DNA of 64,000 nucleotides from Mycobacterium lacus (GTDB lineage Bacteria; Actinomycetota; Actinomycetes; Mycobacteriales; Mycobacteriaceae): positions 2,303,952 to 2,367,951 of the forward strand of contig NZ_AP022581.1 in assembly GCF_010731535.1 (NCBI RefSeq). The letters are read 5' to 3'. This document shows positions 8,638 through 19,829 of the stretch, in pieces. Position numbers and translations under genes: made by a program. Position 1 is the stretch's first letter; each line of letters begins with the position of its first letter. The notes beneath the pieces were generated by a model that saw nothing but the letters and a program-made list of their open reading frames with translations, ran no database searches and was not told where the DNA came from.

Positions 8638-10713
8638 CTAAGTGGCCTCCAAGACCAGTGGCGGCCCGGGGTCGGGCGATAACGGGACGTTCTCGCGCTG
8701 CATCAGCCAACCGGCGATGTTGTGGAACAGCGGGGCCGCCGAGTGCCCCGGCGTGCCGTCCGCGTTGCGCTGCGGATTGTCCATCATCATGCCGATCACG
8801 TAGCGGGGGTTGTCGACGGTGGCCATCCCGGCAAACGTGATCCAGTAGACGTCGTCGAAATAGCAGCCGCAGCCGGGGTTGATCTGCTGCGCGGTCCCCG
8901 TCTTGCCGGCGATCTGATAGCCGGGCACCGCGGCCGCGGGCCCGGTGCCCTGCTGGTAGCCCATCGGGTCACGCTGCACGACGGCGCGCAGCATCTGGCG
9001 CACGGTCTGCGCGGTCTGCGCCGACACCACCCGGATGCCGTCGGGACGCGGCTCAACGGTGCGGGTGCCGTCGGCGGCGATGGTGGCCTTGATGATCCGC
9101 GGAGGCATCCGCACCCCGTCGTTGGCGATGGCCTGGTACATCCCCGTCATCTGCAGCAGGGTCATCGAAAGACCTTGGCCGATAGGCAGATTCGAGAATG
9201 TGCTGCCCGACCACTGGTCGATTGGCGGCACCAGCCCGGCGCTCTCACCGGGCAAACCCACACCGGTGCGCTGACCCAGCCCGAACCTACGGACCATGTC
9301 GTAGAAGCGTTCGGGGCCCACTCGCTGCGCCAGCATCAGCGTGCCCACGTTGGACGACTTCCCGAAGATGCCGGTCGTGGTGTAGGGCATCACGCCGTGC
9401 TCCCAGGCGTCATGCACCGACACGCCGCCCATCTGAATCGAGCCGGGAACCTGCAGCACCTCGTCGGGGTTGGAGAGTCCGTACTCGATGACCGAGGACG
9501 CGGTGATGACCTTGTTCACCGAGCCGGGCTCGAACGGGGAGGACACCGCCGGGTTGCCCAGCTGCCGCTCCCCCTGACGCCCGATGTCTTGCGACGGGTC
9601 GAAGGTGTTGTCGTTGGCCATGGCCAGCACTTCGCCGGTCTTGGCGTCGAGCACGACCGCCGACACATTGTGGGCGCCGGACAGGTTCTTCGCCTGCTGC
9701 ACCTGCTGCTGCACGAAGAACTGGATGTCGTCGTCGAGGGTGAGCTGGACGGTGGAACCGTTGACCGCCCGGTGCCGGTTGCGATAGCTGCCGGGGATGA
9801 CGACGCCGTCGGACCCGCGGTCGTAGGTGACCGAGCCATCGGTTCCGGACAGCACGGCGTCCAGCGAGTCCTCAAGGCCCAGCAGCCCGTGACCATCCCA
9901 GTCGATGCCGCCGACGACATTGGCCGCCAGCGATCCGCCCGGATACTGGCGCAGGTCCTGCCGCTCGGAACCGACCTCGGGGTACTTATCGGAGATCGCG
10001 CTGGCGATGGCCGGGTCGACGGCGCGCGCCAGATAGACGAACGGCTCGTCGCTTTGCAGCTTCTTGAGCACGGTCGCGGCGTCGGGCTTGTTGTTCAGCC
10101 GACCGGCGACCTCCTTGGCGATGTCGCGCAGCCGCTGCTGCGGATCGGGGGCCGCGGCGCTCTTCCTCCTGGCCTCCTCCAATTGCTGGCGGATCCTCTT
10201 GGGCTGAAACGTCAGTGCGCGAGATTCGATGGTGAATGCGAGACGGTCGTTGTTGCGGTCCACGATGCTGCCGCGGACGGCTCTTTCGACGTCGGTGACC
10301 TTGAGCTGTCCCGCGGCCTGGGCGCGCAGCTCCGAAGCGTTCGACACCTGCAGGAAGAACAGCTGGGTCGCTGCCACCAGCATCAGCGCGAAGATGACCG
10401 CGTTGCCGGCGCGATGCCGGAAGACGAACGAGGCACCGCGCGTCCCCATTTCCAGCACCTGCCGGGTGCGGCGCTGGTGCGCCGAATGGCCGGCGGGCAC
10501 CGCGTCGGAGCGCGCCGTGGCCCGGGACTCCTTGGCCTCCTTGGCTGTCCGGAAGCGCTTGGGTTCCCGGGCTTCTCGGGCCCGCTGCGCTTTGTCCGGA
10601 TTCCGCCGCCGCTTGGGTTGCCGGTCGTCCGCCGCGTCATTTGGCCTGCGCGGACCGGGCGCCGGCCGCGGCGACTGCGACGGGCGGGTCCGCCTCGCGG
10701 GGCCTCGGCTCAC
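8638..10713 (-). CDS. pbpB: Class B penicillin-binding protein PbpB (FtsI/PBP3)
   Basis: 691 residues. This is a septal peptidoglycan transpeptidase that cross-links the wall at the division site. A long basic cytoplasmic N-terminus (1-100) precedes one membrane anchor (about 103-122), then the class B dimerisation domain and the transpeptidase domain. The active-site motifs are all present: Ser398-Val-Asn-Lys401, Ser453-Ser-Asn, and Lys604-Thr-Gly. The GTG start overlaps the stop of the upstream gene as GTGA, so translation is coupled within the mraZ-rsmH-FtsL-like-pbpB operon. Length is close to M. tuberculosis Rv2163c (679 residues). The 3' end faces the accessory relics, and the rest of the division cluster (mur genes) would be expected beyond the window if synteny held, but is not seen here. 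Confidence 0.97.
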   Translation of the reverse strand: MSRGPARRTRPSQSPRPAPGPRRPNDAADDRQPKRRRNPDKAQRAREAREPKRFRTAKEAKESRATARSDAVPAGHSAHQRRTRQVLEMGTRGASFVFRHRAGNAVIFALMLVAATQLFFLQVSNASELRAQAAGQLKVTDVERAVRGSIVDRNNDRLAFTIESRALTFQPKRIRQQLEEARRKSAAAPDPQQRLRDIAKEVAGRLNNKPDAATVLKKLQSDEPFVYLARAVDPAIASAISDKYPEVGSERQDLRQYPGGSLAANVVGGIDWDGHGLLGLEDSLDAVLSGTDGSVTYDRGSDGVVIPGSYRNRHRAVNGSTVQLTLDDDIQFFVQQQVQQAKNLSGAHNVSAVVLDAKTGEVLAMANDNTFDPSQDIGRQGERQLGNPAVSSPFEPGSVNKVITASSVIEYGLSNPDEVLQVPGSIQMGGVSVHDAWEHGVMPYTTTGIFGKSSNVGTLMLAQRVGPERFYDMVRRFGLGQRTGVGLPGESAGLVPPIDQWSGSTFSNLPIGQGLSMTLLQMTGMYQAIANDGVRMPPRIIKATIAADGTRTVEPRPDGIRVVSAQTAQTVRQMLRAVVQRDPMGYQQGTGPAAAVPGYQIAGKTGTAQQINPGCGCYFDDVYWITFAGMATVDNPRYVIGMMMDNPQRNADGTPGHSAAPLFHNIAGWLMQRENVPLSPDPGPPLVLEAT

Positions 10714-11902
10714 CGTGGCGCCCCTGGCACGGCTGCGGTGACCGGGCCGAACTGTTCGCCGTTAGCCGGAGCGGGGGCGAACGCCGGAGCCATCGGTATC
10801 GCTGGGCCCACCGCTTGGGGGGCCAGGGGGGCCATCCCGGGTTGCAGCGGGATCGGCACCTCCGCGGGTACCTGCGCGGGCACTTGGGCAGGCATCGGGA
10901 CCGGCAGCCCGCCTATCGGAACCGGCAGTTCGGCGGGCACCCGGGCGGGAACGGTGCCACCCGGGACGGGCAGGCCCGGCGTTGGCATCGTCCCCGGGAG
11001 CGGCCCGGGAACCTGTCTGCCGGGCAGACCTGGCAGCTGAGGAGCCGCTTGCGACAGATGCTGACCGCCCAGCGTCGACGCGCCGTCTGGAGCGCGGAGC
11101 AGCGCCTCGGGTCCGGACCGCGCCGGTGGCGGGGGATCGCCCGGACCCGGCGTCACCCGAACGGGGACCTCCGGGGGAAGCGCGGGCGGTGGTGGCGACG
11201 GAGGACCGGCCTCGGGCAGCTTGGTGTTCAGTGGCGGCGGCGGTACGCCGTCGGCCGGCTTGGGGGTGCCGACCACCACCCAGTTACCGTCCGGATCCTG
11301 GACCAGATGGGCGGTATCCCTAGTCGGGATCATGCCTTGCTTGCGTGCCGCCTCTGCCAGCGCCGGCGCGGACTCCGCCTCGCGCACATCACGTTCGAGC
11401 GCCTCCTTCTGCTGCTGCAGCATCCGGGTCCGCTCGCGGGCGTGGCTCAGCTGATAGGAACGCTCGGCGGAGGCGGTGGATAACCACAGCGTCAGGCCCA
11501 GTCCGACACCGAGAGCACCAATAACCAGCACCACAAATGGAACCTTGGTTGCCAGCGTGCGTGGCCGCAGGTCGATCGCCGACAACCGGGCAGCCAAACG
11601 CTCAGCCAGCTTCGGCCGGATAGCCTTGGGCGCCTTGGCTTTGCGAGCTTTTGCCCGTGCCTTTGCCTGGCTGGTGCTCTTGGGCCGGACCGGCCGCTCG
11701 ACGGGTCGGTATATCGGGCTGGTTTGAGGTCCAGGTCTCGACCCCCTGGCCTCGCGGGCGGGAGCCGAGGTCTTGCCTGACCGCGTTCGGGTGCGCCGCG
11801 TCCTTGTCGACTCTTCCGGTGTGGCCATGCGTTTCCGAGCAGAACCGTCGCGTCCGGTCCGGCGCTCGCCGCTGCGTCGTTCGATGGTCTCGCGCTTCGC
11901 CT

Positions 11903-11906
<4 letters not shown>
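10710..11906 (-). CDS. Proline-rich bitopic membrane protein, FtsL-like by position
   Basis: 398 residues, homologue of Rv2164c. A basic N-terminal region leads to one transmembrane helix (about 120-147), then a short coiled coil rich in Arg, Glu and Gln (about 150-185, [18 protein letters not shown]). A very long Pro/Gly/Val tail with repeated PxPxGLPVP-like stretches makes up the C-terminal half. The gene lies exactly where ftsL lies in other division clusters, between rsmH and pbpB, and overlaps both by four bases. The single helix plus coiled coil fits an FtsL-like partner of the divisome. This role is inferred from position and shape; the proline-rich tail is typical of mycobacterial versions. 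Confidence 0.88.
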
Positions 11907-13055
<1,149 letters not shown>

Positions 13056-13081
<26 letters not shown>

Positions 13082-13487
13082 CGCTGGCCGCGGAGAAGTT
13101 CTCTTCGTGGGCTTGCTGGTAGTCACGCCAGGCCTGCGCATCCCAGATCTCGAGGTAGTCGACGGCTCCGATCACCACACAGTCCTTGGAGAGGTTGGCG
13201 TAGCGCCGATGGTCCGCGGACAACGTGATCCGGCCCTGGTTGTCGGGATGCTGCTCGTCAGTACCGGCCGCCAGATTGCGCAGAAATGCTCTGGCTTCCG
13301 GGTTGCTGCGCGACGTTTTACTGGCCCGCCGCGCCAGCTGCTCGAACTCCGCCCGCGGGTAGACAGCCAGGCTGTGGTCTTGGCTCTTGGTGACCATCAA
13401 CCCTCCAGCCAGCGCGTCGCGGAACTTCGCCGGCAACGTCAGCCGGCCCTTGTCGTCGAGTTTGGGCGTGTAGGTGCCAAGAAACAC
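13056..13487 (-). CDS. mraZ: Transcriptional regulator MraZ
   Basis: 143 residues. An AbrB-fold DNA-binding protein that represses its own division-cluster operon in other bacteria. Two copies of the family repeat are visible, [13 protein letters not shown] and [13 protein letters not shown], each with the D-x-x-G-R signature. The GTG at 13487 is preferred over the GTG at 13496 because GGAGG lies eight bases upstream of it and the result matches the 143-residue M. tuberculosis protein; the earlier codon overlaps the ribosome binding site. It is the first gene of the mraZ-rsmH-FtsL-like-pbpB operon, with a matching operator just upstream. Confidence 0.96.
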
Positions 13488-13533
13488 CTGGGGCACCTCC
13501 AGTTAGAGCGGCTCCGACTCACCCAAACACTTC

Positions 13534-13568
13534 AGCCACCATACCCCACAATCCCCCACTTTGACCCA
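13534..13568 (-). promoter_or_regulatory. MraZ operator: TGGGN repeats every 10 bp
   Basis: On the minus strand, TGGGT (13564-13568), TGGGG (13554-13558), TGGGG (13544-13548) and a degenerate TGGCT (13534-13538) occur with exactly five bases between them. This is the TGGGN-N5 pattern known for MraZ boxes. A TATGGT block at 13538-13543 could be the -10 element and overlaps the boxes, which would fit autorepression. The array lies about 50 bases upstream of the mraZ start. Confidence 0.8.
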
Positions 13569-13861
13569 TTGTTGGGGTATCGGAGGCGTGTTTTGCCGCC
13601 TAATCTGCCACTCCCGGTGGCCTGAGGTCCTTGCGGGAGCGTCGCGCAACCCGGTCGTGACCTGCAAAATCGCATGTCAGATGCGCAGAAGCGTCAACTG
13701 GGGCCAAGTGGGGAACGGTGTGGGCTCGATCCGGCCTAGATGACGTAACCGACGGGCCCGAGCCTGCACTCATGGCGCCGACCCCGCGCACCGGGCGCCA
13801 ATGCGCCGCATATTCGCGCCGTCACCGCAGGCTGGGTGCCCGCCCCCCCGTTGCGGCCAAC
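13569..13861. other. Spacer upstream of the mraZ operon
   Basis: The stretch lies between the mraZ operator and the terminator that follows the DUF3040 gene. I see no protein-like frame and no further repeat in it. In M. tuberculosis this junction carries an IS6110 copy; none is present here. Confidence 0.5.
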
Positions 13862-13889
13862 AAAAACGGGGCAGCCGGTGGCTGCCCCG
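13862..13889 (-). terminator. Intrinsic terminator after the DUF3040 gene
   Basis: Read on the minus strand, a perfect 10-bp GC stem (GGGGCAGCC arms, three-base loop) is followed by five T residues. It starts 16 bases after the stop of the gene at 13905-14312. It is one of the few classical hairpin-plus-T-tract terminators in this window. Confidence 0.8.
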
Positions 13890-13904
13890 TGATGTCCGTT
13901 GCGC

Positions 13905-14312
13905 CTACTCGTCGAAGCGGCGCCGGAAGCGATCCTCCATGCGACTGGTGAAGGAGCCTCCTCCAGAACCTTTGGTGCGACGCTGGCGTGACGCGCCAGA
14001 CGCGGATCTGCCACGATCCGTCCGGCCGGACAACCGCGGACCGGTGATCGCGAACACCACGCCACCGAACATCACGACGAAGCCAAAAACGCTGAGAATC
14101 GGGAAGCTTCCGATCATCGTGGCCTTGAACGCCACACCGGAAACCAGCATCCCAAGACCGATGACGAATAGCGCCACACCCTGCAGGCGCCGCCGCGCGG
14201 TCGGTGCTCGGAAACCCGCGCCACGGACGCTCGACGCGAACTTGGGGTCCTCGGCGTAGAGAGCGCTCTCGATCTGATCGAGCATCCGCTGCTCATGATC
14301 GGAGAGTGGCAT
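13905..14312 (-). CDS. DUF3040 two-helix membrane protein
   Basis: 135 residues, homologue of Rv2169c. The N-terminus PLSDHEQRMLDQIE is the signature of the DUF3040 family. Two closely spaced transmembrane helices (about 43-62 and 68-88) are followed by a basic, Gly/Ser-rich cytoplasmic tail ending in SRMEDRFRRRFDE. No catalytic motif is visible. It is a single-gene unit, with its own intrinsic terminator, and it reads away from the GNAT gene. The biochemical role of the family is unknown to me. Confidence 0.9.
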   Translation of the reverse strand: MPLSDHEQRMLDQIESALYAEDPKFASSVRGAGFRAPTARRRLQGVALFVIGLGMLVSGVAFKATMIGSFPILSVFGFVVMFGGVVFAITGPRLSGRTDRGRSASGASRQRRTKGSGGGSFTSRMEDRFRRRFDE

Positions 14313-14583
14313 TCGTCCCTCCTTGCCGACAAACTGTCACGTTACGACCAACAGCACGAAAATACCCGTTGCCGGGGCAACTATCTCAGATGATACGAGG
14401 TCAATCTGCGCCGTACCACTAGTTCGCTGGCGATTCTATCCCGGGTGCAGCCACGGGACACGGTGAGCCCGAACGGCCGTGCGGTACAACCTGGTTAAGG
14501 CAGCTCGTCAATCCGCGGCCACTCCGTCGGATACTGGTGAGGAAGCACCGCACCGAATCACAGCGTGAGGAGGACACCGCGAG

Positions 14584-15183
14584 TTGGCGATATTCCTCAT
14601 CGATCTGCCGCCGAACACAATGGAGCGCCGTCTCGGTGACGCCCTGAGCGTGTATGTGGACGCGATGCATTACCCGCGCGGCACCGAAAACCAGCGCGCC
14701 GCCATGTGGCTCGAGCACATCCGGCGACGCGGTTGGAAGGCGGTGGCTGCCGTAGAAACAGAAGCAGTGGATGCGGCGCAGGAGTCGAGCGCGGAACTCA
14801 GCGACGCGCCGTTGCTCGGTGTGGCCTACGGCTACCAGGGGGCCCCCGGTCAGTGGTGGCAGCAGCAAGTAGTCCTGGGCTTGCAGCGCAGCGGCTTTCC
14901 CCCGCCGGCGATCGCCCGGCTGATGGGCGACTACTTCGAATTGACCGAACTGCATATTCATCCCCGCGCCCAAGGTCGTGGCCTGGGCGAGGCATTGACC
15001 CGCCGACTCCTCGCCGATCGCGACGAACATCACGTCTTGCTCTCCACACCAGAGACCAACGGCGAGCCCAACCGCGCATGGCGGTTGTACCGGCGGCTCG
15101 GCTTCACGGACATCATTCGCGGCTACCACTTCGCGGGCGACCCACGGGCATTCGCGATCCTGGGCCGCGCGTTGCCGCTGTAG
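14584..15183 (+). CDS. GNAT-family N-acetyltransferase
   Basis: 199 residues from a TTG start preceded by GAGGAGG about 13 bases upstream; the start agrees with M. tuberculosis Rv2170. The GNAT core is in the C-terminal half: the beta strand ELTELHIHP, then the acetyl-CoA pyrophosphate loop RAQGRGLGEAL (R/Q-x-x-G-x-G/A), and the final NRAWRLYRRLGF segment. Rv2170 has been reported as a lysine acetyltransferase of isocitrate dehydrogenase; whether that holds here is inference. It lies 63 bases before lppM on the same strand. Confidence 0.92.
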   Translation: MAIFLIDLPPNTMERRLGDALSVYVDAMHYPRGTENQRAAMWLEHIRRRGWKAVAAVETEAVDAAQESSAELSDAPLLGVAYGYQGAPGQWWQQQVVLGLQRSGFPPPAIARLMGDYFELTELHIHPRAQGRGLGEALTRRLLADRDEHHVLLSTPETNGEPNRAWRLYRRLGFTDIIRGYHFAGDPRAFAILGRALPL

Positions 15184-15246
15184 CGAACCAGGCACTACCC
15201 CACGGGGCGCGCCAAAGCGGCACACCGGATCTGGCACGATGACCTG

Positions 15247-15963
15247 GTGCGCGCCAGCTCCCCCCAGCTCCGGACTCGAGGATTTACGGCTCGCCGACGC
15301 CGCGTGCTGGCCGCCGTGATGCTGCTGTTACTGGTGCCCCTGGCTACCGGATGCCTGCGGGTCAGAGCGTCGCTCACCATCTCGCCCGATGACCTGGTGT
15401 CCGGGGAGATCATCGCCGCCGCCAAACCGCGCACGAGTAAAGACACCGGGCCCCAGCTCGACGGCAACCTGCCGTTCAGCCAGAAGGTGGCCGTCTCGAA
15501 CTACGACAGCGATGGCTACGTGGGCTCCCAGGCGGTGTTTTCCGATTTGACCTTCGCCGAGCTGCCCCAGCTGGCCAACATGAACTCCGACGCCGCCGGG
15601 GTGAATCTATCGCTGCGCCGAAACGGCAACCTGGTGATCCTGGAGGGCCGCGCGGATCTGACGTCGGTGACGGACAACGACGCCGACGTCGAGCTAACGG
15701 TCGCCTTTCCCGGGGTAGTGACCTCGACCAACGGTGACCGCATCGAGCCCGAGGTGGTGCAGTGGAAGCTCAAACCCGGCGTGGTGAGCACGATGACCGC
15801 TCAGGCTCGCTACACCGATCCGAACACCCGGTCTTTCACCGGGGCGGGCATCTGGTTGGCCATCGCGTCGTTCGCGGCCGCCGGTGTCGTGGCACTGCTG
15901 GCCTGGATCAGCCGGGACCGCTCCCCCCGGTTCACGGCCCCGGGTGAAGAGCCGCAGGGCTAG
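15247..15963 (+). CDS. lppM: Lipoprotein LppM
   Basis: 238 residues from GTG. A basic N-terminus and hydrophobic helix lead to the lipobox LATGC, with the lipidated Cys near residue 36. A beta-rich extracytoplasmic domain follows, then a C-terminal transmembrane helix (about 200-220) and a short basic tail. This layout matches Rv2171, a surface lipoprotein linked to phagosome trafficking in M. tuberculosis. The stop TAG lies inside an 18-bp direct repeat that flanks a MIRU-like element, so the very 3' end was shaped by that insertion. Confidence 0.95.
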   Translation: MRASSPQLRTRGFTARRRRVLAAVMLLLLVPLATGCLRVRASLTISPDDLVSGEIIAAAKPRTSKDTGPQLDGNLPFSQKVAVSNYDSDGYVGSQAVFSDLTFAELPQLANMNSDAAGVNLSLRRNGNLVILEGRADLTSVTDNDADVELTVAFPGVVTSTNGDRIEPEVVQWKLKPGVVSTMTAQARYTDPNTRSFTGAGIWLAIASFAAAGVVALLAWISRDRSPRFTAPGEEPQG

Positions 15964-16030
15964 ATTTGCTCGGCTCCTCATCGGGCCGTCCCGGCCCGCA
16001 TCGTCGCCGAGCGGGCTAGATTTGCTCGGC
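15957..16030. repeat. MIRU-like hairpin element flanked by 18-bp direct repeats
   Basis: Perfect 18-bp direct repeats lie at 15957-15974 and 16013-16030 (both read GGGCTAGATTTGCTCGGC), with a period of 56. The core has outer inverted ends GCTCGGC and GCCGAGC and an inner GGGCC/GGCCC palindrome, and contains CGGCCCGCATCGTCGCCGAG. The two flanking genes converge here and each stops within one copy of the repeat (lppM TAG at 15961; the MetF-like gene at 16016). The element resembles mycobacterial interspersed repetitive units as I remember them. Confidence 0.7.
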
Positions 16031-16912
16031 CGGCGACCAGTAGGCGAGCATCTCCCCGAAGGTCTCGAAAGCCGGCGCCGAGACACCGTACGTCGCCTCG
16101 AGATGGACGCTCAGCGGGAAACCCAGGTCAGCGACGCCGTCGATGACGCGCTTGTACAAATCGACCATGAGCTGGCGTTTCACAGCGGGCTCGCTGCCAG
16201 CCAACCTTTTGACGAACTCCTGCTCATCGGCCACTGCGGCGTTTCCCGGGTCCTGGATTAGCCAGTTGATCAAGCCGACGCGTGTTTCCACCTTCGGTAC
16301 GAAGCCGAACGACAGCAGCACCTCGGGCCGATGATCCGAGTTCTCGGCGAACTTGCGCAGGAAGCCGACGATTGCGTCGGAATACAACAGCTGCGTCATG
16401 CCGTAGGTCGCGCCCTGATCGCACTTGAAGTTGAACCGGCCCTGTTCGCCGTCCCGCGTGGGGATCAGGATCACGCCACGGTTGGCCACCAACTCGCGAT
16501 AGATCGATAGCGCATCGGTGGGCGCCACGCCGGAGCCCTCGCCGTCATTCATGGTGCGCGGCACACCGACGAAAACCACACCCTCCATCCCGGCAGCGAT
16601 CAGGTCGGAGAGCCGATCGCGCAGGGCGTGCTCGTCCATGAACGCGGTGACCTGCGTGCACAGACCGTTAAGCCCCGGCAACTCCGGCTTGATGATCGAC
16701 CAGAAGTCCAGGACGTCCAGCTTTGGCTGCATCGGGACGGGCCGATCGTCCTCCTCGGCGATCATGCCGGGAATCATTACGTGCCGAATCCGGCCGTCAA
16801 GCCCGAATTCGGACGAGTTCTGCACGACTTTTTGTGCATCTTCCAAAGCTCGCTCCTTACCACCGTCGATGTTCGGTGGCACCAGCTCGAGCGCGATGGT
16901 GTTGAGGGTCAC
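16016..16912 (-). CDS. MetF-like methylenetetrahydrofolate reductase-family protein
   Basis: 298 residues from GTG, with AGGAG just upstream; homologue of Rv2172c. It has the TIM-barrel features of the methylenetetrahydrofolate reductase fold, including VFVGVPRTMNDGEG, RFNFKCDQGATYGMTQLLYS and FGFVPKVETRVGLINWL. Work on mycobacteria has described this group as non-canonical MetF enzymes that reduce methylene-tetrahydrofolate to methyl-tetrahydrofolate for methionine synthesis, which I recall rather than can show. It is monocistronic and converges on lppM. Confidence 0.85.
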   Translation of the reverse strand: MTLNTIALELVPPNIDGGKERALEDAQKVVQNSSEFGLDGRIRHVMIPGMIAEEDDRPVPMQPKLDVLDFWSIIKPELPGLNGLCTQVTAFMDEHALRDRLSDLIAAGMEGVVFVGVPRTMNDGEGSGVAPTDALSIYRELVANRGVILIPTRDGEQGRFNFKCDQGATYGMTQLLYSDAIVGFLRKFAENSDHRPEVLLSFGFVPKVETRVGLINWLIQDPGNAAVADEQEFVKRLAGSEPAVKRQLMVDLYKRVIDGVADLGFPLSVHLEATYGVSAPAFETFGEMLAYWSPAEQI

Positions 16913-17146
16913 ACGGCTCCTCTTCGTCAGGCGACTGTGTCTACGGTCGCGCCACGCCGCGCAAACCTTTTGGTGCTGGGCCTTGCCGGCCAGCCAACCC
17001 AGGTCACCCCGCCAGCATAGGGGGGATTAGTGAGTCGGTCGAAGCAACTCAGCCCACGGCCGCGAGCTGAGCCCGCCCGTGCCGTCCGAAAAGGCCGCCC
17101 GGGCCCGCGCGGAATACACTGTCGGGCCAGGGACAACGCCGAGTGA

Positions 17147-18259
<1,113 letters not shown>

Positions 18260-18263
18260 ACCG

Positions 18264-19808
18264 ATGGTCACCGCGGCGAAAGACTCTGTCACCCAATATC
18301 TTTCGCGCCTGCGCGCGTTCGCCATCGCCCCGGAAGCCCGACCTGCGCGGCTGGGATGCCTGGGAGCGGTGCTCATCACCGTGGGCGGTCTGGGTGCGGG
18401 CAGCACCAAGCCACACGACCCGCTGCTCGAATCGATGCACCTGTCCTGGCTGCGCTTCGGCCACGGGCTGGTGCTGTCGTCGATTCTGCTGTGGGCGGGT
18501 GTGGGTCTGATGGTGATCGCATGGCTAGTACTGGGCCGACGCCTCCTCGCCGACCCCGGTCCTAACTCAGCCACCGAGTTCACGATGAGGGCTACCACCG
18601 CATTCTGGTTGGCGCCGTTGCTGCTGTCGGTTCCCGTCTTCAGTCGTGATACCTACTCATACCTGGCCCAGGGCGCGCTGCTGCGCGATGGCTTCGATCC
18701 CTATGCGGTCGGTCCGGTGGCTAATCCGAATGCGTTGCTGGACAACGTAAGCCCAATTTGGACGATCACCACAGCGCCTTACGGTCCGGTGTTCATTCTG
18801 GTTGCCAAGCTTGTCACGATGGCGGTCGGCAATCATGTGATCGTCGGCACCATGCTGCTGCGCTTGTGCATGCTGCCCGGACTGGCGCTGCTGATCTGGG
18901 CTGCCCCCCGACTGGCCCGCCAGCTGGGCACCAGCGGCGCAACGGCCTTGTGGATCTGCGTTCTGAACCCATTGGTGCTGATCCACCTGATGGGCGGGGT
19001 CCACAACGAGATGTTGATGGTCGGCCTGATGGCCGCCGGCATCGCGCTGACCTTGCAGCGCCGCCATGTTCTGGGCATCACTCTGATCACGGTCGCGATC
19101 GCGGTCAAGGCCACCGCGGGGCTTGCCTTGCCGTTCCTGTTCTGGGTGTGGATGCGTCATCTGCGCGATCGCCGCGGATATCGGCCCGTCCAGGCGTTTT
19201 TGGTGGCCGCCGCGTCATCCCTGGTGATCTTCGTCGCGGTGTTCGCGGTGCTGTCGGCTGTGGCCGGCGTGGGCTTGGGCTGGCTGACCGCGCTGGCCGG
19301 CTCGGTGAAAATCATCAACTGGCTGACGGTGCCGACTGCTGCCGCGAACCTGATCCACGCCTTCGGCAGGAGTATCTTTGCGGTCGACTTCTACGCCCTG
19401 CTGCGGGTCACCCGGTTCATCGGAATCGCGGTCATCGCGGTGTCACTCCCGCTGTTGTGGTGGCGGTTTCGGCGCGATGACCGGGCCGCGCTGACGGGCA
19501 TCGCCTGGTCGATGCTGATCGTGGTGTTGTTCGTTCCCGCCGCCCTGCCGTGGTACTACTCCTGGCCGCTGGCGGTGGCGGCCCCCCTGGCCCAGTCCCG
19601 ACGGGCGATGGCAGCCATCGCGGGGTTCTCGACGTGGGTCATGGTGATCTTCAAGCCCGACGGATCGCACGGCATGTATTCATGGCTGCATTTCTGGATC
19701 GCTACCGCTTGCGCGTTGATGGCCTGGTACGCGCTCTACCGCGAGGCCGAACCGCGCGGCGACGGGGACGAGAAGCCGGTCCCCATGGAGCCGGCCGGTC
19801 AACGTTAG
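18264..19808 (+). CDS. mptA: Alpha-(1->6)-mannosyltransferase MptA
   Basis: 514 residues (Rv2174 has 516). A GT-C-fold, polyprenol-phosphomannose-dependent enzyme that extends the mannan core of lipomannan and lipoarabinomannan on the outer face of the plasma membrane. At least ten hydrophobic segments are visible. The acidic residue of the first large periplasmic loop, expected to be catalytic in GT-C enzymes, is in VFSRDTYSYLAQGALL (about residues 120-135). It follows idsA2 by four bases. The 3' side runs into a transposase relic. With Rv2181 and pimB also in the window, much of the lipoglycan pathway is represented. Confidence 0.94.
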   Translation: MVTAAKDSVTQYLSRLRAFAIAPEARPARLGCLGAVLITVGGLGAGSTKPHDPLLESMHLSWLRFGHGLVLSSILLWAGVGLMVIAWLVLGRRLLADPGPNSATEFTMRATTAFWLAPLLLSVPVFSRDTYSYLAQGALLRDGFDPYAVGPVANPNALLDNVSPIWTITTAPYGPVFILVAKLVTMAVGNHVIVGTMLLRLCMLPGLALLIWAAPRLARQLGTSGATALWICVLNPLVLIHLMGGVHNEMLMVGLMAAGIALTLQRRHVLGITLITVAIAVKATAGLALPFLFWVWMRHLRDRRGYRPVQAFLVAAASSLVIFVAVFAVLSAVAGVGLGWLTALAGSVKIINWLTVPTAAANLIHAFGRSIFAVDFYALLRVTRFIGIAVIAVSLPLLWWRFRRDDRAALTGIAWSMLIVVLFVPAALPWYYSWPLAVAAPLAQSRRAMAAIAGFSTWVMVIFKPDGSHGMYSWLHFWIATACALMAWYALYREAEPRGDGDEKPVPMEPAGQR

Positions 19809-19829
19809 TAGGCCCCTAGCTAGGTGGGT

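Noticed and set aside
8722..11040. 772-codon plus-strand frame opposite pbpB
   Set aside because: It is antisense to pbpB and the FtsL-like gene, His/Arg/Gly-rich without domains, as expected for a high-GC shadow frame.
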